From: Monocercomonoides exilis
Taxonomy: Eukaryota; Preaxostyla; Oxymonadida; Polymastigidae
Length of the DNA stretch: 64,000 nucleotides
Assembly: GCA_001643675.2 (NCBI GenBank)
Contig: LSRY02000014.1
Location: 312,501-376,500, forward strand
Direction: 5' to 3'
Translations under genes and position numbers: made by a program
In this document: one piece after another, positions 44,975 to 58,100 of the stretch
How positions within the stretch are numbered: the first letter of the stretch is position 1
How the letters are laid out: the number at the start of each line of letters is the position of its first letter
Notes under the pieces: generated by a model
The model's database searches: none
Told to the model about the DNA's origin: nothing
The model's input: the letters and a program-made list of their open reading frames with translations, nothing else

Positions 44975-47900
44975 ATGAGCCAAAAAAATGATATCTTAAT
45001 TGGCGCAATTCCTAACTTTCAAGAATATAAGCAAGTTATACAAGTTGATAATAAATTCATTGTGCAAGATGCTCCGAAACAAGAAAAAAAGAATTTAATT
45101 GCTCGCCTTTTTCAGCATTTTAATTATTTCGCAATACATTTTTGTTACGTCATTGTATGATTCCTTTTTATAAATAATTTTTATAAATTTAATTCTGTTT
45201 TCATATTTTTCTTATTTTTGAAAACAGTTTATATCATTATTCTTTGCCCTTTTGCTTTTGATTTGGGAAAAGGATCTTTCATTCATCGATAGCTTTTATC
45301 TCACATCATCGTCGTTATGTACTGTTGGGTTTTCGACTCTTACGGTCACTAATTCAAAATTTGCCACTCAAATTGTTCTCACGTTGACATCTCTTCTTGG
45401 TGGGCCTTGCTTACTTTCGTTATTACCGTTATTTCTAAAGCGAAGATATATCAGAAAGCATTTTAATCATCCTGTTATTCGTAAGACTGTCAAAGTTGAA
45501 GAAGAAGACAATTCAAATGAAGATTCATCAACGAATGCAGAACGTGAAGGAATGACTTCGATGAAGGCAACCGAAACTGGAAACTCGGAATCAGATAATC
45601 TTATTGCGTTTCTAGAAAAGCAGAGAATGATCGAAGAGCAAAGAGAACAACTTAAGAAACAGCTCCGAACAATTCCACCATCACCTCTTTTAACAATACA
45701 CTTACCACAGTTTACTGTTTTTTCAGAAAAAAGGAAAAAATCATCTGAACAATTAAATTCTAATGTTGAAAGTTTTCCATCAAGTAAGTTGTCGATCTCA
45801 TCAAATTTACATCGCTTTACAACTCGTCCTCCTCCTTCTTCGTCAGGATTATCTGCTTCTCGATCCAGTGACGATCATAAAAACCTTCCTCCTCGGCCGC
45901 AAAAGGTCTCATTCCATTCATCGACCACTTCATCCACACCTTCATTTGATCATTCTGCTAATGTCAGCATCAGTACATCTTCTGCCATTGCAACCACTCA
46001 ATCAGCACGCGATCAAAGTGAAAGCAGCGCAAGTACAACTTCATCTCTGTCTATCTCTCCTGTCTCTTCTCATGTGAATGCTCAGGATCACACATTTACA
46101 GCCGAAGCTGATTTGCTTCGTCACATGAGAGAAAATGAAATAAGTGAAGTGAGAGGCAAAGAAGACTCTGAAACAGAGGTAACATCAGTTGCTGACGCAT
46201 CTTCAAACACGAGAGACACTTCATCACGTTCTCCATCTCACACAATCACGTCAACTTTCTTCAATCCTCCGCTATCCTCGTCCACATCTTACTCGTCCGG
46301 CGATCCTCTTCTTGTGAAGTCTGAGTGCTCTGCCTCAACAAGCACATCAAATCAAACTTCGACTCCCAGCCGCTCTCACAAAAAACAAAAAACGCACTCT
46401 TCTCGCCGCATCGCCTTTGGCGATTTGCCACCAACTTTCACTTTCAATCCTGCGTTGCATGCATTGCCCACTTCTTTATCTACCAAAAACTCTTCTGCAA
46501 AGGCTTCTCCATTTTCATTTGTGTCTGAAGCTGGTCTTGAAATTCCTTCATCCTCTGAGACTTTTTCAACCTCATTGCTTTCTTCCGCACATTCAAAGAA
46601 TGCAAAAGCGAAGCGGACATCACATCAATTCCAATTGCATGATGGATGGCAAAATTCTTCTGTGTCTACCGTGTCGGCTGTGCATGTGCCGATATCTTTG
46701 AATACAAAGCCAATTCATCGACTTTCCAAGCAATCTTCTGTAAAAAGTGCGACTTCCACTTCCACAGTGTCCGATGCTGAAAAGAGCAGCATGACAACTG
46801 ATGGTCATTCATCTGGTTATTCTTCGACTGTCTTTCCGCTCACATCTGAAGCAACTATCATTTCAGCACATCACACAGTTTCTGGTACGCTAGCACCACA
46901 CGCAGCACAACAGCTCATTCAGATACTCAAGTTGGCAAAGAAAGAGAGCGATAAAGCGAAGAAGAAAGAAGAAAGAGAGAGAAGAAAGAAAGAGGCAGAG
47001 AAGTTGAAGCAACAGGTGGATGAAATCAAAAGAAATCATCTGACGCAATTAGAAATGAACGATGTTGCATATTCTTCGTTCACGTTCCCTCGGCCACAAG
47101 ATATGCAGGAATCTGAAACACTGCCTTCTGCACCAGCTTCTGATCATGACTTATCTATTCCTCCTATTTCATCATCATCTTCTTCTTCTTCTGCTTCTGC
47201 TTCTGCATCTGCGTCTTCTTCTTCTTCTTCTTCTTCTTCTTCCTCATCCTCCTCATCCTCATTTGATTCTAATGTTGCACCCAGCAAGTTATTCAAATCA
47301 GCTTCAACTCCTAGTTTTCCATCTCAAAAGCCGCCTGTTCAGAAGGGCTTACGGAGAAATCGTCGAGCCACAGACGATCGTGGGCAGCGCTCGGGCCAAG
47401 TGATTGCCACAATTATGAATGAAGGCTATGTTGCTCCAGCAACTGATTGCAACCTGAAAGAAAAGGAAGCAATGCCGTTGTACATGTTTTCTCTCGAGTA
47501 TCTTGCAATGGGAGAAATTATCTTTTCGATGTTTGCTTACATTCTGACGTGGTATGTGTTGTGCACAGCTGTTATCACCATTTACGGGCTGTGCACGCCT
47601 TCTGTGAGGCTGATGATGGAGTTGAACATGAAGGATACATTTGGAACATCCGAAGATTCGATTTATTCAGCTGAAATTTCTGCTGGCTGTGTATTCCGTG
47701 CTATCTGGTGGTCGTTTTTCATTGTGGTTTCCTCTTTCAGCACGACTGGATTTTCACTCACAGGAGATTCGCTCGCATCGATATTGGCTGACAATCACTA
47801 TGTCATTGTCATTGTGCTGACGCTTGCAATGATTGGAGGAGGAGCCGGTATTTTCCCATTGCCGTTTTCTCTGTTTATGCGGATGCGAAAATGGTTTGCG

Positions 47901-50900
47901 CAGAAAAAGAAGAAAGTGCAAGTGATCGACTATGTGCTGACTCATCCTCGCGAAATCTATTCGTCGCTGTTTGGAATTGTCGAAGTTGCTGTGCTTTCGC
48001 TGTCATTCTTTGCCATCTGCCTTCTTGAGGTCATATTTGTTGTGGCACTGGACTTCAACAGAAACTCGCTCAACGTGCTGCATCCGGTGGCTCGGATAGC
48101 CGCGGCAATTGTTCAGTCTGTGAGCAACAGAGGATGTGGAGTGTCGTTCGTAGATATGAATAGCATTCAACTGGGCTGTTTGACGTTGTTCTGCATCACA
48201 ATGGTCTTGTCAATGTATCCGTTCACTCTCACACTGAATGCTACGGCAATAAGCGTCGAGCAAATAAAAGTTCAGCGGAAGATTACAGAAGGAATAAAGG
48301 AAGAAAGAGCAAGAAATGAAGAATTGGATGATATGAAAGCTGGCTTTAAAGGGAAAAATGGAAGAAGGAAAAATGAAATGCAAAGTGAAGACTCTGAATC
48401 AGATGAAACAGACGAACTTGAAACTGACAGTGAAAGCGAAGAAAGCACAGAATCTGAAGAGGAATCAAAGCACAAGATTGCAAGCGAAGTGGAGAGTGAA
48501 GATAATTTGTTAGCCAGAAAAGAAAAGAAGCTCCTTTCTTCTGAAATCTCAGATGGAAAAGAAATAATGATGTCAGACAGCAACTTGGAGAGGCCAAGAA
48601 ATAGAAAAAGGCAAACGAAAAAGCAAATAAAACGCAAAACTCGTTCTGTAAATCGTGCAACAGACACATCAAGTGCTTCATTCTCGATATACTCATCTCC
48701 GTCTTCTGGCGCTATTCATTCATACAATTTACCAAATGTACAGCAACAGCAACGTTCGCCTTCTTTGCAAAAGAAGTCATACATAGCTGCGTCTGCCACA
48801 TCTTCGTTGACTCCAATGTATCCGTCTTATCCCTCAAATATCCCTCCTCCCCCTTCTTCTGTTGTCAATCCGTGGAAAAACACGCTTTCGTTCTATCGCC
48901 AGCGAGTTGCGAAGTTAAACGACCCGTCTGATCCACACAGCAGAGGCAGGCTCATTCAACCTATTTTAATGCCGCGGTCGATTCAGAAACCCCCTCCTTC
49001 GATGTTTCCTTCGTTTGTTGTTCCATCTTCAACGGCATCTTCCTTTCCAGTTTCTTCTTCCGCCTCTGATTTGGCCAACGCGTCTGATGCAAAGGCACAA
49101 TCATCACAACAGAATAATAATCCTTCTTCGCCATCTTCAAGCCAACCATTTGTCGAACCTTTTCAGATTGTCAATAGAAAAGAAGTGGAGCAGCTGAGGG
49201 AAAGCGAGACGATGCCTTCTTTCAGCAGTTCCCATCAACAGCTTCAGTCCACAAGCACTTTGAGCGTTGGAACTATTTCTTCTCAGTCGCCAACATCACC
49301 TCAACATTCTCATTCACCTCGATCAAATTCCTTCTTTAAGTATCTCTTCAAACATCCTGCCAACAAGCAAAGTGATATTGAAAAAGGTTTATCTTCATAT
49401 TCAAGCTCAAGTAATAGTGTTGCTGATTCAAGTTCAGGCCTTCAAGAAAGATCCAATTTACAAGCAAATAAAGAGTCAGAGGATAATCAGCCCCTTAGTG
49501 GTGGAACCGAAATGGAAAAAACGAAATCTCATAAACAAAGTTATGAGTCGAAAAATGAATTAAAAGTTGACTCTCAAGAACAAGAAATGGACGATGATCT
49601 TACTGTAAGATCGAGTGCTTCACAACAGTCAAGAGCATCTCAATTGTTATCTCCTCCTTTCATTAGAAAATCTCCGCAGCCAGCTGAAGAGTCATCAGCT
49701 TCGGCTCCACTTCTTTGTGATTCGTCTTCCGAACCATCAGCTGGTTTTACTTCTACAAGCAGTTCTTCTTCGAGTTCTCGCTCAATGGTTGAAAATTCCC
49801 ATATTGTCAAAGGTCCTTCACAAAGGATTAATCAGCATTCTGAAGATGGAAGTTACTCAAATACTGTTAAGCAATCAACAAGAGTCAAAGCTGAAGGAGA
49901 AGACTCGAATCCCTTAAATGCTACAGCTGATGTGAGCCAAGTTTCTGCAGTAGAAGGAAAGCTTCCCCTTTCTCCATTTCTTTCGCGTCATCCAATTATT
50001 AATGCGCTTTACAGGCTTTGTCAGGACGTGGCATCAGTGCAACGGGAGCAGCCTCTTCTTCGTGATCTGCTTTGGATGATAAGCGCATGGATTCTGATCA
50101 TCAGTGTAGAAAATGCACGTGCAACTTACAGTCAAAACTCTTTGTCGTATCTTCCATCATCCATTTACTCAGCAGCTTCAAATAATACAGGGCTTCAAAC
50201 TCAGACGGAGAAATATTCACTTATCGATAAAATGCCTTCTTCAACAACTATGACTACTGGTGCTACAGCCACAATGGTAACTCCAATCATTTTGCTGTAT
50301 GAAATATCCTCAGCATACAGCGGCTGTGGGATCTCTTTGGGATACAATGGCTCGTCTGATTCACTTTCCAATCACTTGACGATGTTCACTAAGATAGCGA
50401 TAATTATTGTGATGGTGATGGGAAAGCATCGAGGCTTGCCAACTGAAGTCGACAGGTCAATTTCTGCAGAGTCATTTGAAGGAGCACCGGAAGAAGTATT
50501 TCGGCTTCTTGCTTGGGATGAAGTGAGGGAGATGGGATATACAAAGGAAGGTAGAAAGAAGAAAGGAAGAAAAGATGATAATGAAGATGAAGAAGGAGGA
50601 AAAGAAGATGAAAATAAAGATGGGAGAGAAGATGAATTTGTGAACGTTACTCGTTCTGATGGAGAAATTCAGGATGGAGAAATTGATACCAATCAAATTG
50701 AAGGTAATAATTCCCAACATATTGGAGGGCATCTGTTATCTTTGAATGATAACGAACATGTTCATATGAAGAGTTCACCATCATCGTATCAGCATCCAGA
50801 TTATGATTATCAACAAACGGATAGCCCATATTTCAATCGCAATAATTCAGCAAATGTTTTGTCAAATAGAGGTAATTCATCTGAAATGATTCAAAGGCAA

Positions 50901-52910
50901 ATGATTGAAAGTGAAACTAATCGAGGAGAGAATGTGAAAGATAAAACAAATTGTCAACAAAGTTCAGCAAATGCCAAAAATACAAGGTCGGACAATGAAT
51001 CATCTGATCAAAGAGAATCGTTGGAGAAACATAAACGAGAGAGAGCAAGAAATAAGGAAACTGATATATTTTATTTACTGAACAAAAAGGAGGAGAAAGA
51101 TTCATTTCAGCAACACAACTCAACTGAAAGGCTTCAATCTTTAGAAAGATCTCCGACACCAATTATTCCTCACTCAAATGGAACAACCTCACGATTGCAT
51201 CAGCAAGATCTTTCTACTGACTCTGAACCATCTGAGCAATCCAAGCTTCTTAGACCAGATGCCCACAGCTATTCGACTTTCTCTTCTTCTGTGCAGCCTT
51301 CATCTAGTATCAATGAACAAGCCCAAAGACATTCTATTGCATCATCATCTTCACCATTGCAATCAAGTTTGACGCAATCACCAAGTGAAAGAAGAGAGTA
51401 CGAATCAATTTTGAAAGAGTTTCCAACATTTCCATCTGCCCTGAACTCAATAAGATCAACGCCAGTCGTTCTGAATTCACCGCGATTTTCATTTCACACA
51501 CCCCCATTTTCATCTTCTTTAACATCCGATTCTTCAACCGATGAATTGTCGTTACACGCCTCTGATTCTCCGCACACTCCTCCTTTTTCATTTGGCTCTT
51601 TTCCTCAGGCTCCACATTCAGCAGACTTAAACAGAAACTCTGCATCTCACTTCACTCCGACCCAGTCTCCGCCTTTGGACTTTTCTTATTCTACTTCATC
51701 TCCTGCAAATTCTGATGAGCGCATTCCTCATTCGTCTTTGTCTTCAATGTCTTCTTTGGATTCTCTTTCTCCAATTTCGTCTGTATTATCGAGTCCATCT
51801 GTTTCTTCATCTCGCAATTCTTCTCATTCATTTGCAACAGAATCCCCAAAACAAACAAGCGGAAATGAAGTTGGTGATGATTTTTATCAGCTATCGCCCA
51901 CTGTTTTTAACAGTAACTCTCCTCATAATAAATCGAGCAGTTTTGAGTTAAGTCTTTATACAGAACCATCTGTCGGAACTGTGCATCATGAAAATTTCTC
52001 TGATGCTAATATCGATGATGAAAATGAGTCAAATAACAATTTTGAATTTAAACAAAACGCAACAGACGAGCAGACGAGAGAACATGAAGAAGCACTTTGG
52101 AAGCAAAATTTTGATAATTCAACAAGTTCAGACGATCAACAAGAAACTTCACGGTTCGATCAACAGTCACGGCCTGGAGAAGAGGTGGAAGCGCTTCAAG
52201 AAAATTCTTCATTTCTTTCGGCGAATAATCCTCCTAAACATTTGCATCCGAATGCTCAGAATACTCCATCAGTTCAACCTTCAACACAATTTCAGGAATC
52301 AACCTGCGACTCTGAGTCAACTTCTTCAACTGCTTTTTCTTTTCAATCTTCATCATTTGGAGCACCGTCAGAAAATGCAAGTGAAGCAAGCAAAAGTGGA
52401 AAAGGAACAAGTTGTTATCAGCCACATACACTGCCTCAGTCATATTCTGGTCCGTTTGACATGTCGCATATTCATTTTTCAATATCTCCATTGACCCACA
52501 GCGAGCTTGCTTCATCTTCGCTTTCTGTTGAGCAGAGTTCTCCCTTTGAAGATAATTCTTCGTTAAGTGATTTGTCTTTAACGGACAAAGTCACAGGCGC
52601 GAATCAATCGACATTTCATCCTTCTGCTTCTCCTATTCGTTTTTCGCATCATCGTACAGTTTCAAATATTCATGGAATGGATCATTCTTTGAAAAGATCT
52701 CAAAATGAAGAAACAGATGAACAAGTTCAAAGCCAACAAGAACAGCCTGAATTTCCGCCAACAGAAGATAGAAAAAGTGGGCTGACACAATCGGATTGCG
52801 CTTCAAAGCATCTGCTTTCATTGTTTATTCCACCAACAGACTGTCCGTCGATTGAACCTACACAAATACAAAAGCCTTCACAACAAGAAAATGGAAATAA
52901 CATCACGTAG
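44975..52910 (+). CDS. Trk/HKT-type potassium transporter with long cytoplasmic insertions
   Basis: Two exons, 44975-45154 and 45228-52910, with a 73-nt intron; 2,620 aa. All four M1-P-M2 units of the Trk/Ktr/HKT superfamily are present with filter glycines: TVGFSTL (about residue 90), SSFSTTGFSLTG (about 900), SNRGCGVSF (about 1025) and AYSGCGISLGY (about 1755). The family signature GKHRGLP follows at about 1791. A Gly at the first filter position suggests potassium selectivity. It would import K+ (or K+/Na+) across the plasma membrane. The order and the long loop after the first unit recall fungal Trk1. Here the loops are about 680 and 670 residues of Ser-rich and charged sequence, and the C-terminal tail about 830, so the transporter core is under a quarter of the protein. 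It shares a promoter region with the Zn2Cys6 gene. Confidence 0.9.
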
Positions 52911-53579
52911 TTTTGGAATTGTTTGAACTATTCAAAAAAAAAAAAAAATATCTTTTGATGGATATTTACTCTTATTCATGTGAGCAATTATGAATGACTA
53001 AAAGTTGTTGTGTAATCTTAAAGTTTTCACAATTTTTGAGATGATGAGCCTGATAGCCCAGGAAAGAGCAACCATGGATTTGTTGATCGCCACATAAAGA
53101 ATTGAAAGTGCATGAACAATGAAAAAGAAAAGGGTGATCTATTATTTATTTATGCGCGTATTTTTTCTGTAGGAATTCTCACAAATAGTTGTTAGTGGTA
53201 ATTTGAATTTATATATTATTTTTTTTTCACATCTTTTCAAAAGAATTGAATTGTTTTGCTTGCACAATTTATTGCGGAGTGTTATTTAAATCAAGAATAT
53301 ATTACAATAAAATTTTTTATCGACATTAAAAATGATAATTGCAACCAGATGTTTTGCATTTATTATCATTTTGTCAAATAAATACATAATTAAAACTTTT
53401 CGAAGAATTATTTCTGATATTCGAAATACTGATAATTGTTGTCCTTCATTTTATATTGGACTGGAAACGAAAACACTGTACCAACGAAAACAATCTATCC
53501 TTTTTATTGTTGTTTTTTCTTTTCTTAAGTTGAAGAGCATTGTGTTTTTTCTTTCTGTAAAAATGATTTTTGAACAATG

Positions 53580-53580
<1 letters not shown>

Positions 53581-53615
<35 letters not shown>

Positions 53616-53656
53616 AAAAAAAAAAAAAGAAGAAGAAGAAGAAAAAGAAGAAGAAA

Positions 53657-53687
<31 letters not shown>
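53581..53687. repeat. Compound microsatellite (AC)15, A14, (GAA/GAAAA)n
   Basis: Fifteen perfect AC units, then an A run, then GAA and GAAAA units. The long purine-only strand could adopt triplex-type structures. It should be polymorphic between isolates. Confidence 0.92.
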
Positions 53688-54186
53688 CTTGTTTTATTCT
53701 TCATTCGTGAAATGAAAAAATGAAAATCCTTTCCACAATAATTAAAGTGTGGGACAATATTATTGCATCTACGATATAAACAACCAATTGCACAAAAAAT
53801 TTTTGTCATTATATTCTTTCATTTCTCACATTCCTATTAAAAAAATGGGTGCGATATGAACTAACAAGCTTTTTTTTGCACAAAGGTCAAAAAAATAGTT
53901 TCACTCATAACTGGACGAACTCTCTCACATTGCAGAATATATTGGATTCTCATATCTATTAACATGTTTCATTAATATTACAACATTATGTTTTGTCACC
54001 TTTCATGAATTTCAAAAAATAAACCAATTTTTTTCATTTTTTTTACACAAAAAGTTAATGAAAAGAACATAATTTTTCAATAAAAAAGCTTGAAATCACA
54101 AAATTACACCCATATATTTTCATATTCAATATATCTGATTTCTTCAAAATGGAAGCTCCTTCAAGTTTCTTTCAGTCGCATATTTA

Positions 54187-54330
54187 GTGTTATTCCACGG
54201 AATACTTTTAAATGCGGATTGTGAAAATTGATAACAAAATGAGATGTTCAGGAAATCAGAAAAAATAATGGATGCAACTTTTTTTAAAAAGAATAACTTT
54301 GTCAATTTTCGAGAACAGAAAAAATAGCAA
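54187..54330 (+). pseudogene. Fragment of the same unknown gene family as 4635-5201
   Basis: Shares with 4993-5150 the stretches ttattccayggaata and aaaatgagatgttcag, and a matching coding sense: VKIDNKMRCS here against EKIDNKMRCS there, then ATFFKKN against ITFFKKK. Between these two blocks the frame is broken by one base (an in-frame TAA just after MRCSGNQKK), and the CHRCS part is missing. It is a pseudogene piece, with no open gene around it. Confidence 0.45.
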
Positions 54331-55126
54331 TTAAAAAAAATTTGGATGAAAATTTTAGAAATCATAATTTTTTTCGTGATGTTAACAATTATAAAAACTT
54401 ATTGTTGTTGAAAATTAATTTATCGTTGATATGTGCAATATCTTTCAAATGCATCAAAAGCTAATATTTGAAGAAAAAAAAAAGAAAGATAGAAAAGAAA
54501 AGAAAAGATATTTTTCAAGGGAATTATCACTTTTCAATGTTCAATAACAAATTTTCAAAACAAATGGGACAAAATATTCCACTTCAGGCATTTTCAGTGA
54601 AAAATTATACATTTTTTATTGACTTTATTATGTCAAAAGACACAATAAAAATATGTTTATTTTTTGACATTCGTAAAATGTTGGAAAACTTATTGTTTTG
54701 ATTTCAACGATGCCTGTTAACGGGAATGAAAAATAAATTTATATCAATATCTGATTAAGTTTAATAATGTTATAAGTGAAGCAATTTTCTCAAACTTTGT
54801 GCAAAAAAAGCTTGAAAGTCCGTATTTTCCCCCAAATACACAATCCGAAAATTTCGTTGGAAATATATTGTTTTGAAAAATAATTCCAAATTTAGTATTA
54901 TTACTGGTATTCAATTTGAAAAAAATTGAGTTAACAAAAAATTCTTCTTTGTGTTTTGACGAGAAACTTTTCTTTACAATGAGGGGTTAAGCAATTCTAA
55001 AAATTATGTGAAACTTTATTTATTAATGTTTTTTTTATAATATGAGAAAAAGAAAAAGAAAAAACTTTTTTGTTTTCCAAAATGATTTATTTGGGAAAAA
55101 ATTTATTTGAGGGTTAGATCTAAAAC

Positions 55127-58100
55127 ATGTGCTCCATTCCAGTTAATCCTGAGAGATATCAGAATTATAGTTTTTTCTTGAGCGATAAATTAGATGCAGA
55201 GCGTTTTAGAACTATTTTATCGAATGAAATAAGTGAATTAACATCACTTTCAGATCTTTACAAAAAGGAAACTGATCTGTTTCAACAACAAGCAATAGAA
55301 AAAAGAAAATTATTACAAACGAAGGTGCACGCATTATATATTAGTTTTAACACGAAAATTTAAGAATATTTATTTTTTTATATTTTTTTATTTCAGACTT
55401 TAGCTCAAACTGTTAATGTTGAAAATTTTCAAAGGGGAAATGTCTCTAAATCTAGACCTCTTACACCGTTTACACTTGAAATTTGCTTAAGTTTAGCAAA
55501 AACTTTATCAAAATCATTACCATCTGAAGTTATGAATTGCTTGAATGACATATGCAAAGCTCTTGAAAGATTAGCTCCTTGCCAGCTACCACCATCAGCT
55601 TTACCACAGTATAAATTAATTGAAGATCTTATAACAGCATCAAAAACAAACAATGATATGCAAATTCAAATCGTGCCAATGTTGCTTTCATTATCACTTT
55701 CAAGTGGAAGATTGAGATATGCTTTACGCGCAGCAAATGAATTTCTAAGGCTTAGTGGTGGAATGTCATCTTTGTTTCCATTATTTGCAAAGAGTCATCT
55801 CCATTCAAATAAGGATAATATTGCAGAACAAAACAAAAAACCTTTATCAATATCTCAACTTCGCAGAGCAATGAATAAAGTTTGGAAATTCTGTGTTGAA
55901 TATCACAGACCTATTATTCCAAATGTCTTTGATTCGAAGGACATGTCAAAAATTGATATTTCGATAAGTTCCGGCGAAGGAGAAGTTTCGATAGAGAAAG
56001 TGCTTTGTGCAGCTTATGATGGAAAATACATTTATGTATTAAATTCTATGGGCCTTCTTCGTCGCATCGGATCTGGCAATTTTGAAACAATGAAAGGAAA
56101 AGAATATCTACTGAAAAATGTTTCTGAAAAGGATAATCAAAATTTCGGTTGTTTTGATCTGAAGAAACAGAACTATATTTTGAAAAATCCACAAGAAGAT
56201 TCAAGAATAATTGGTATCGCATACCCTTCCAGGGCTCTTATCGTAGTACACAGAACAGTTCTAATAAACAACCAACAGTTTAAACATGAAGCACATCGGT
56301 TGAAGGAAAATGTGAAGCTTGGAATGGAGTGGAAAGAAGAAGATTGCATGATGAGCGTATTTATGGGAGAAAGATTGGAGCACAGTCATTTGGTGTTTGG
56401 AAGATGCCCCCATCAAGCAACTGAAGAGAATGAAAGAAACGTTTCGAAGAAGGATCAGCAACAGAACAGTAAACGAGTGTACATTGATATTCCTGATATA
56501 TACAATGAAGTTGAAGTTCTAAGTGGTACATTTGAGTTTGTAAGAAATGAGTTGCGAAAGAAAATGCTTATGGGAGGAGAAACAGACATCGATTCACCGA
56601 GTGCTTCAAACGATAAAACTTCAGCAAATAATTCTTTGTCAAAATCAATGAAATCATCTGAAAGTGATGCGCTGAACAATAATGAACAAGCAAATCAGAC
56701 AAAGGAAGAATCATCTGACGAATCTAGCTCAGATATTGATTTTGAAGAAACGGATGACTCCGAAGAAGAAGAAGATTGTGGTGACATTTTGACTTCTTCA
56801 AAGAAGAAATTTAAAAGCACAAAGCAGAAGAAATCTGAATTCATATCTGCAGAGAGTCTGAAGCAAAATGGAATGAAAGAGATGGCAGTATTCATAAGCG
56901 ATGGGCAATACATATACCGTGTTTCCACACTCGTACACAACGAAAACGAGCACATGAGTTTTCTTCTCATTCATGTGTACGATCCATCGTCTGCCACGTC
57001 AACTACATGGCCTATTATTCGGCGTCATATTGTCAACACTTCTTTCAATAACATTCGTGTAAGATGTTCCGACTGCGGATCGAGCATTGATACAAGCAGG
57101 AACTATCCTTTTTACATAAACGATTCAAACTGCAATCATTGTAACCTACAAGATTATAAGCAGCGCATTCTTTGCCAAAAATGCGCCACGTCTGGTTGTT
57201 ATGCGGACGGCTTTTACGAACGCAATGCATCGCATGCAGTGAAAATTTCAAGAGCAAATTTTGTTAATTTTACATTTAATGACTTGAATAATGGTAGCTG
57301 TTTTGCAGCTGGAAGAAGCTTGGCTGTTCGGCTGGATAATATCTCCAATGACCTTGTGGTGTTTGATTTATGGGAAACACTTGAAGAAGACGGAACCCCT
57401 TCTTTCAGCAGAAGAACCCAACAAAATACTGCTTTTAGAAACAAAACAGACGGAGAAAATAAAAAAGGAAAGTCGAAGTCAAAAGCAATGCGAAAGAATG
57501 AAGAAGACAACGAAGATGAATCTTCATCTGATTCCGATCCATTTGCAGAATATGATTTAGAAATGGAAAGCAGAAAGCGCAAATCTGAAGAAAACGATGA
57601 TGAAGAAGAGGACGAAGAAGACCAGATGAGCTCAAATTATGATGAGCACGTTTGCAAAACAGCAGCGTGCACACCTTTGATTGATAAGCTTGAAGGCTTT
57701 CTTTTATTCGATCGAGCGTCGAACGAGTTGTTTGTTAAATCGAGAAGTATGATGAATTTAACTTATCATGACTGCGGGATTGTTCCGTCGCTTCCATATG
57801 ACCACAATGATCAGACATGGATGTATTTGAACGACGAAAAGAAGGAAACAAAAGATGAAGAAGAGAAAGAGAAAACAAGAAAAGCCAATAACAATGAGAA
57901 AGAGAAAGTTACTTATTTAACCCTTCTTTTTGAGATAGAGAGGGCAATTAACGCACTGAAGACTACCTCTGATGCAGATGAAGCGAAAAAAATAGAGTCA
58001 TATGCACTTTGCTTAATGGGACTGGCATTGTTTATGAAGTGTGAAGAGCTTAATATTTCCCAAGTGTGCAAGACAGGAGCACACATTCCAGATGAATGTG

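Larger units (their letters stand above)
52911..55126. other. AT-rich spacer between Trk and the giant E3-like gene
   Basis: 2.2 kb with a microsatellite (53581-53687) and a decayed gene fragment (54187-54330), listed separately. A coding-like open frame at 54468-54701 (reads KQMGQNIPLQAFSVKNYTFF) could be another relic, but I cannot connect it to anything. No RNA gene was recognised. Confidence 0.5.

Noticed and set aside
54468-54701. 77-codon coding-like frame
   Set aside because: No homolog, splice partner or paralog could be identified in the window; too weak to call a gene.
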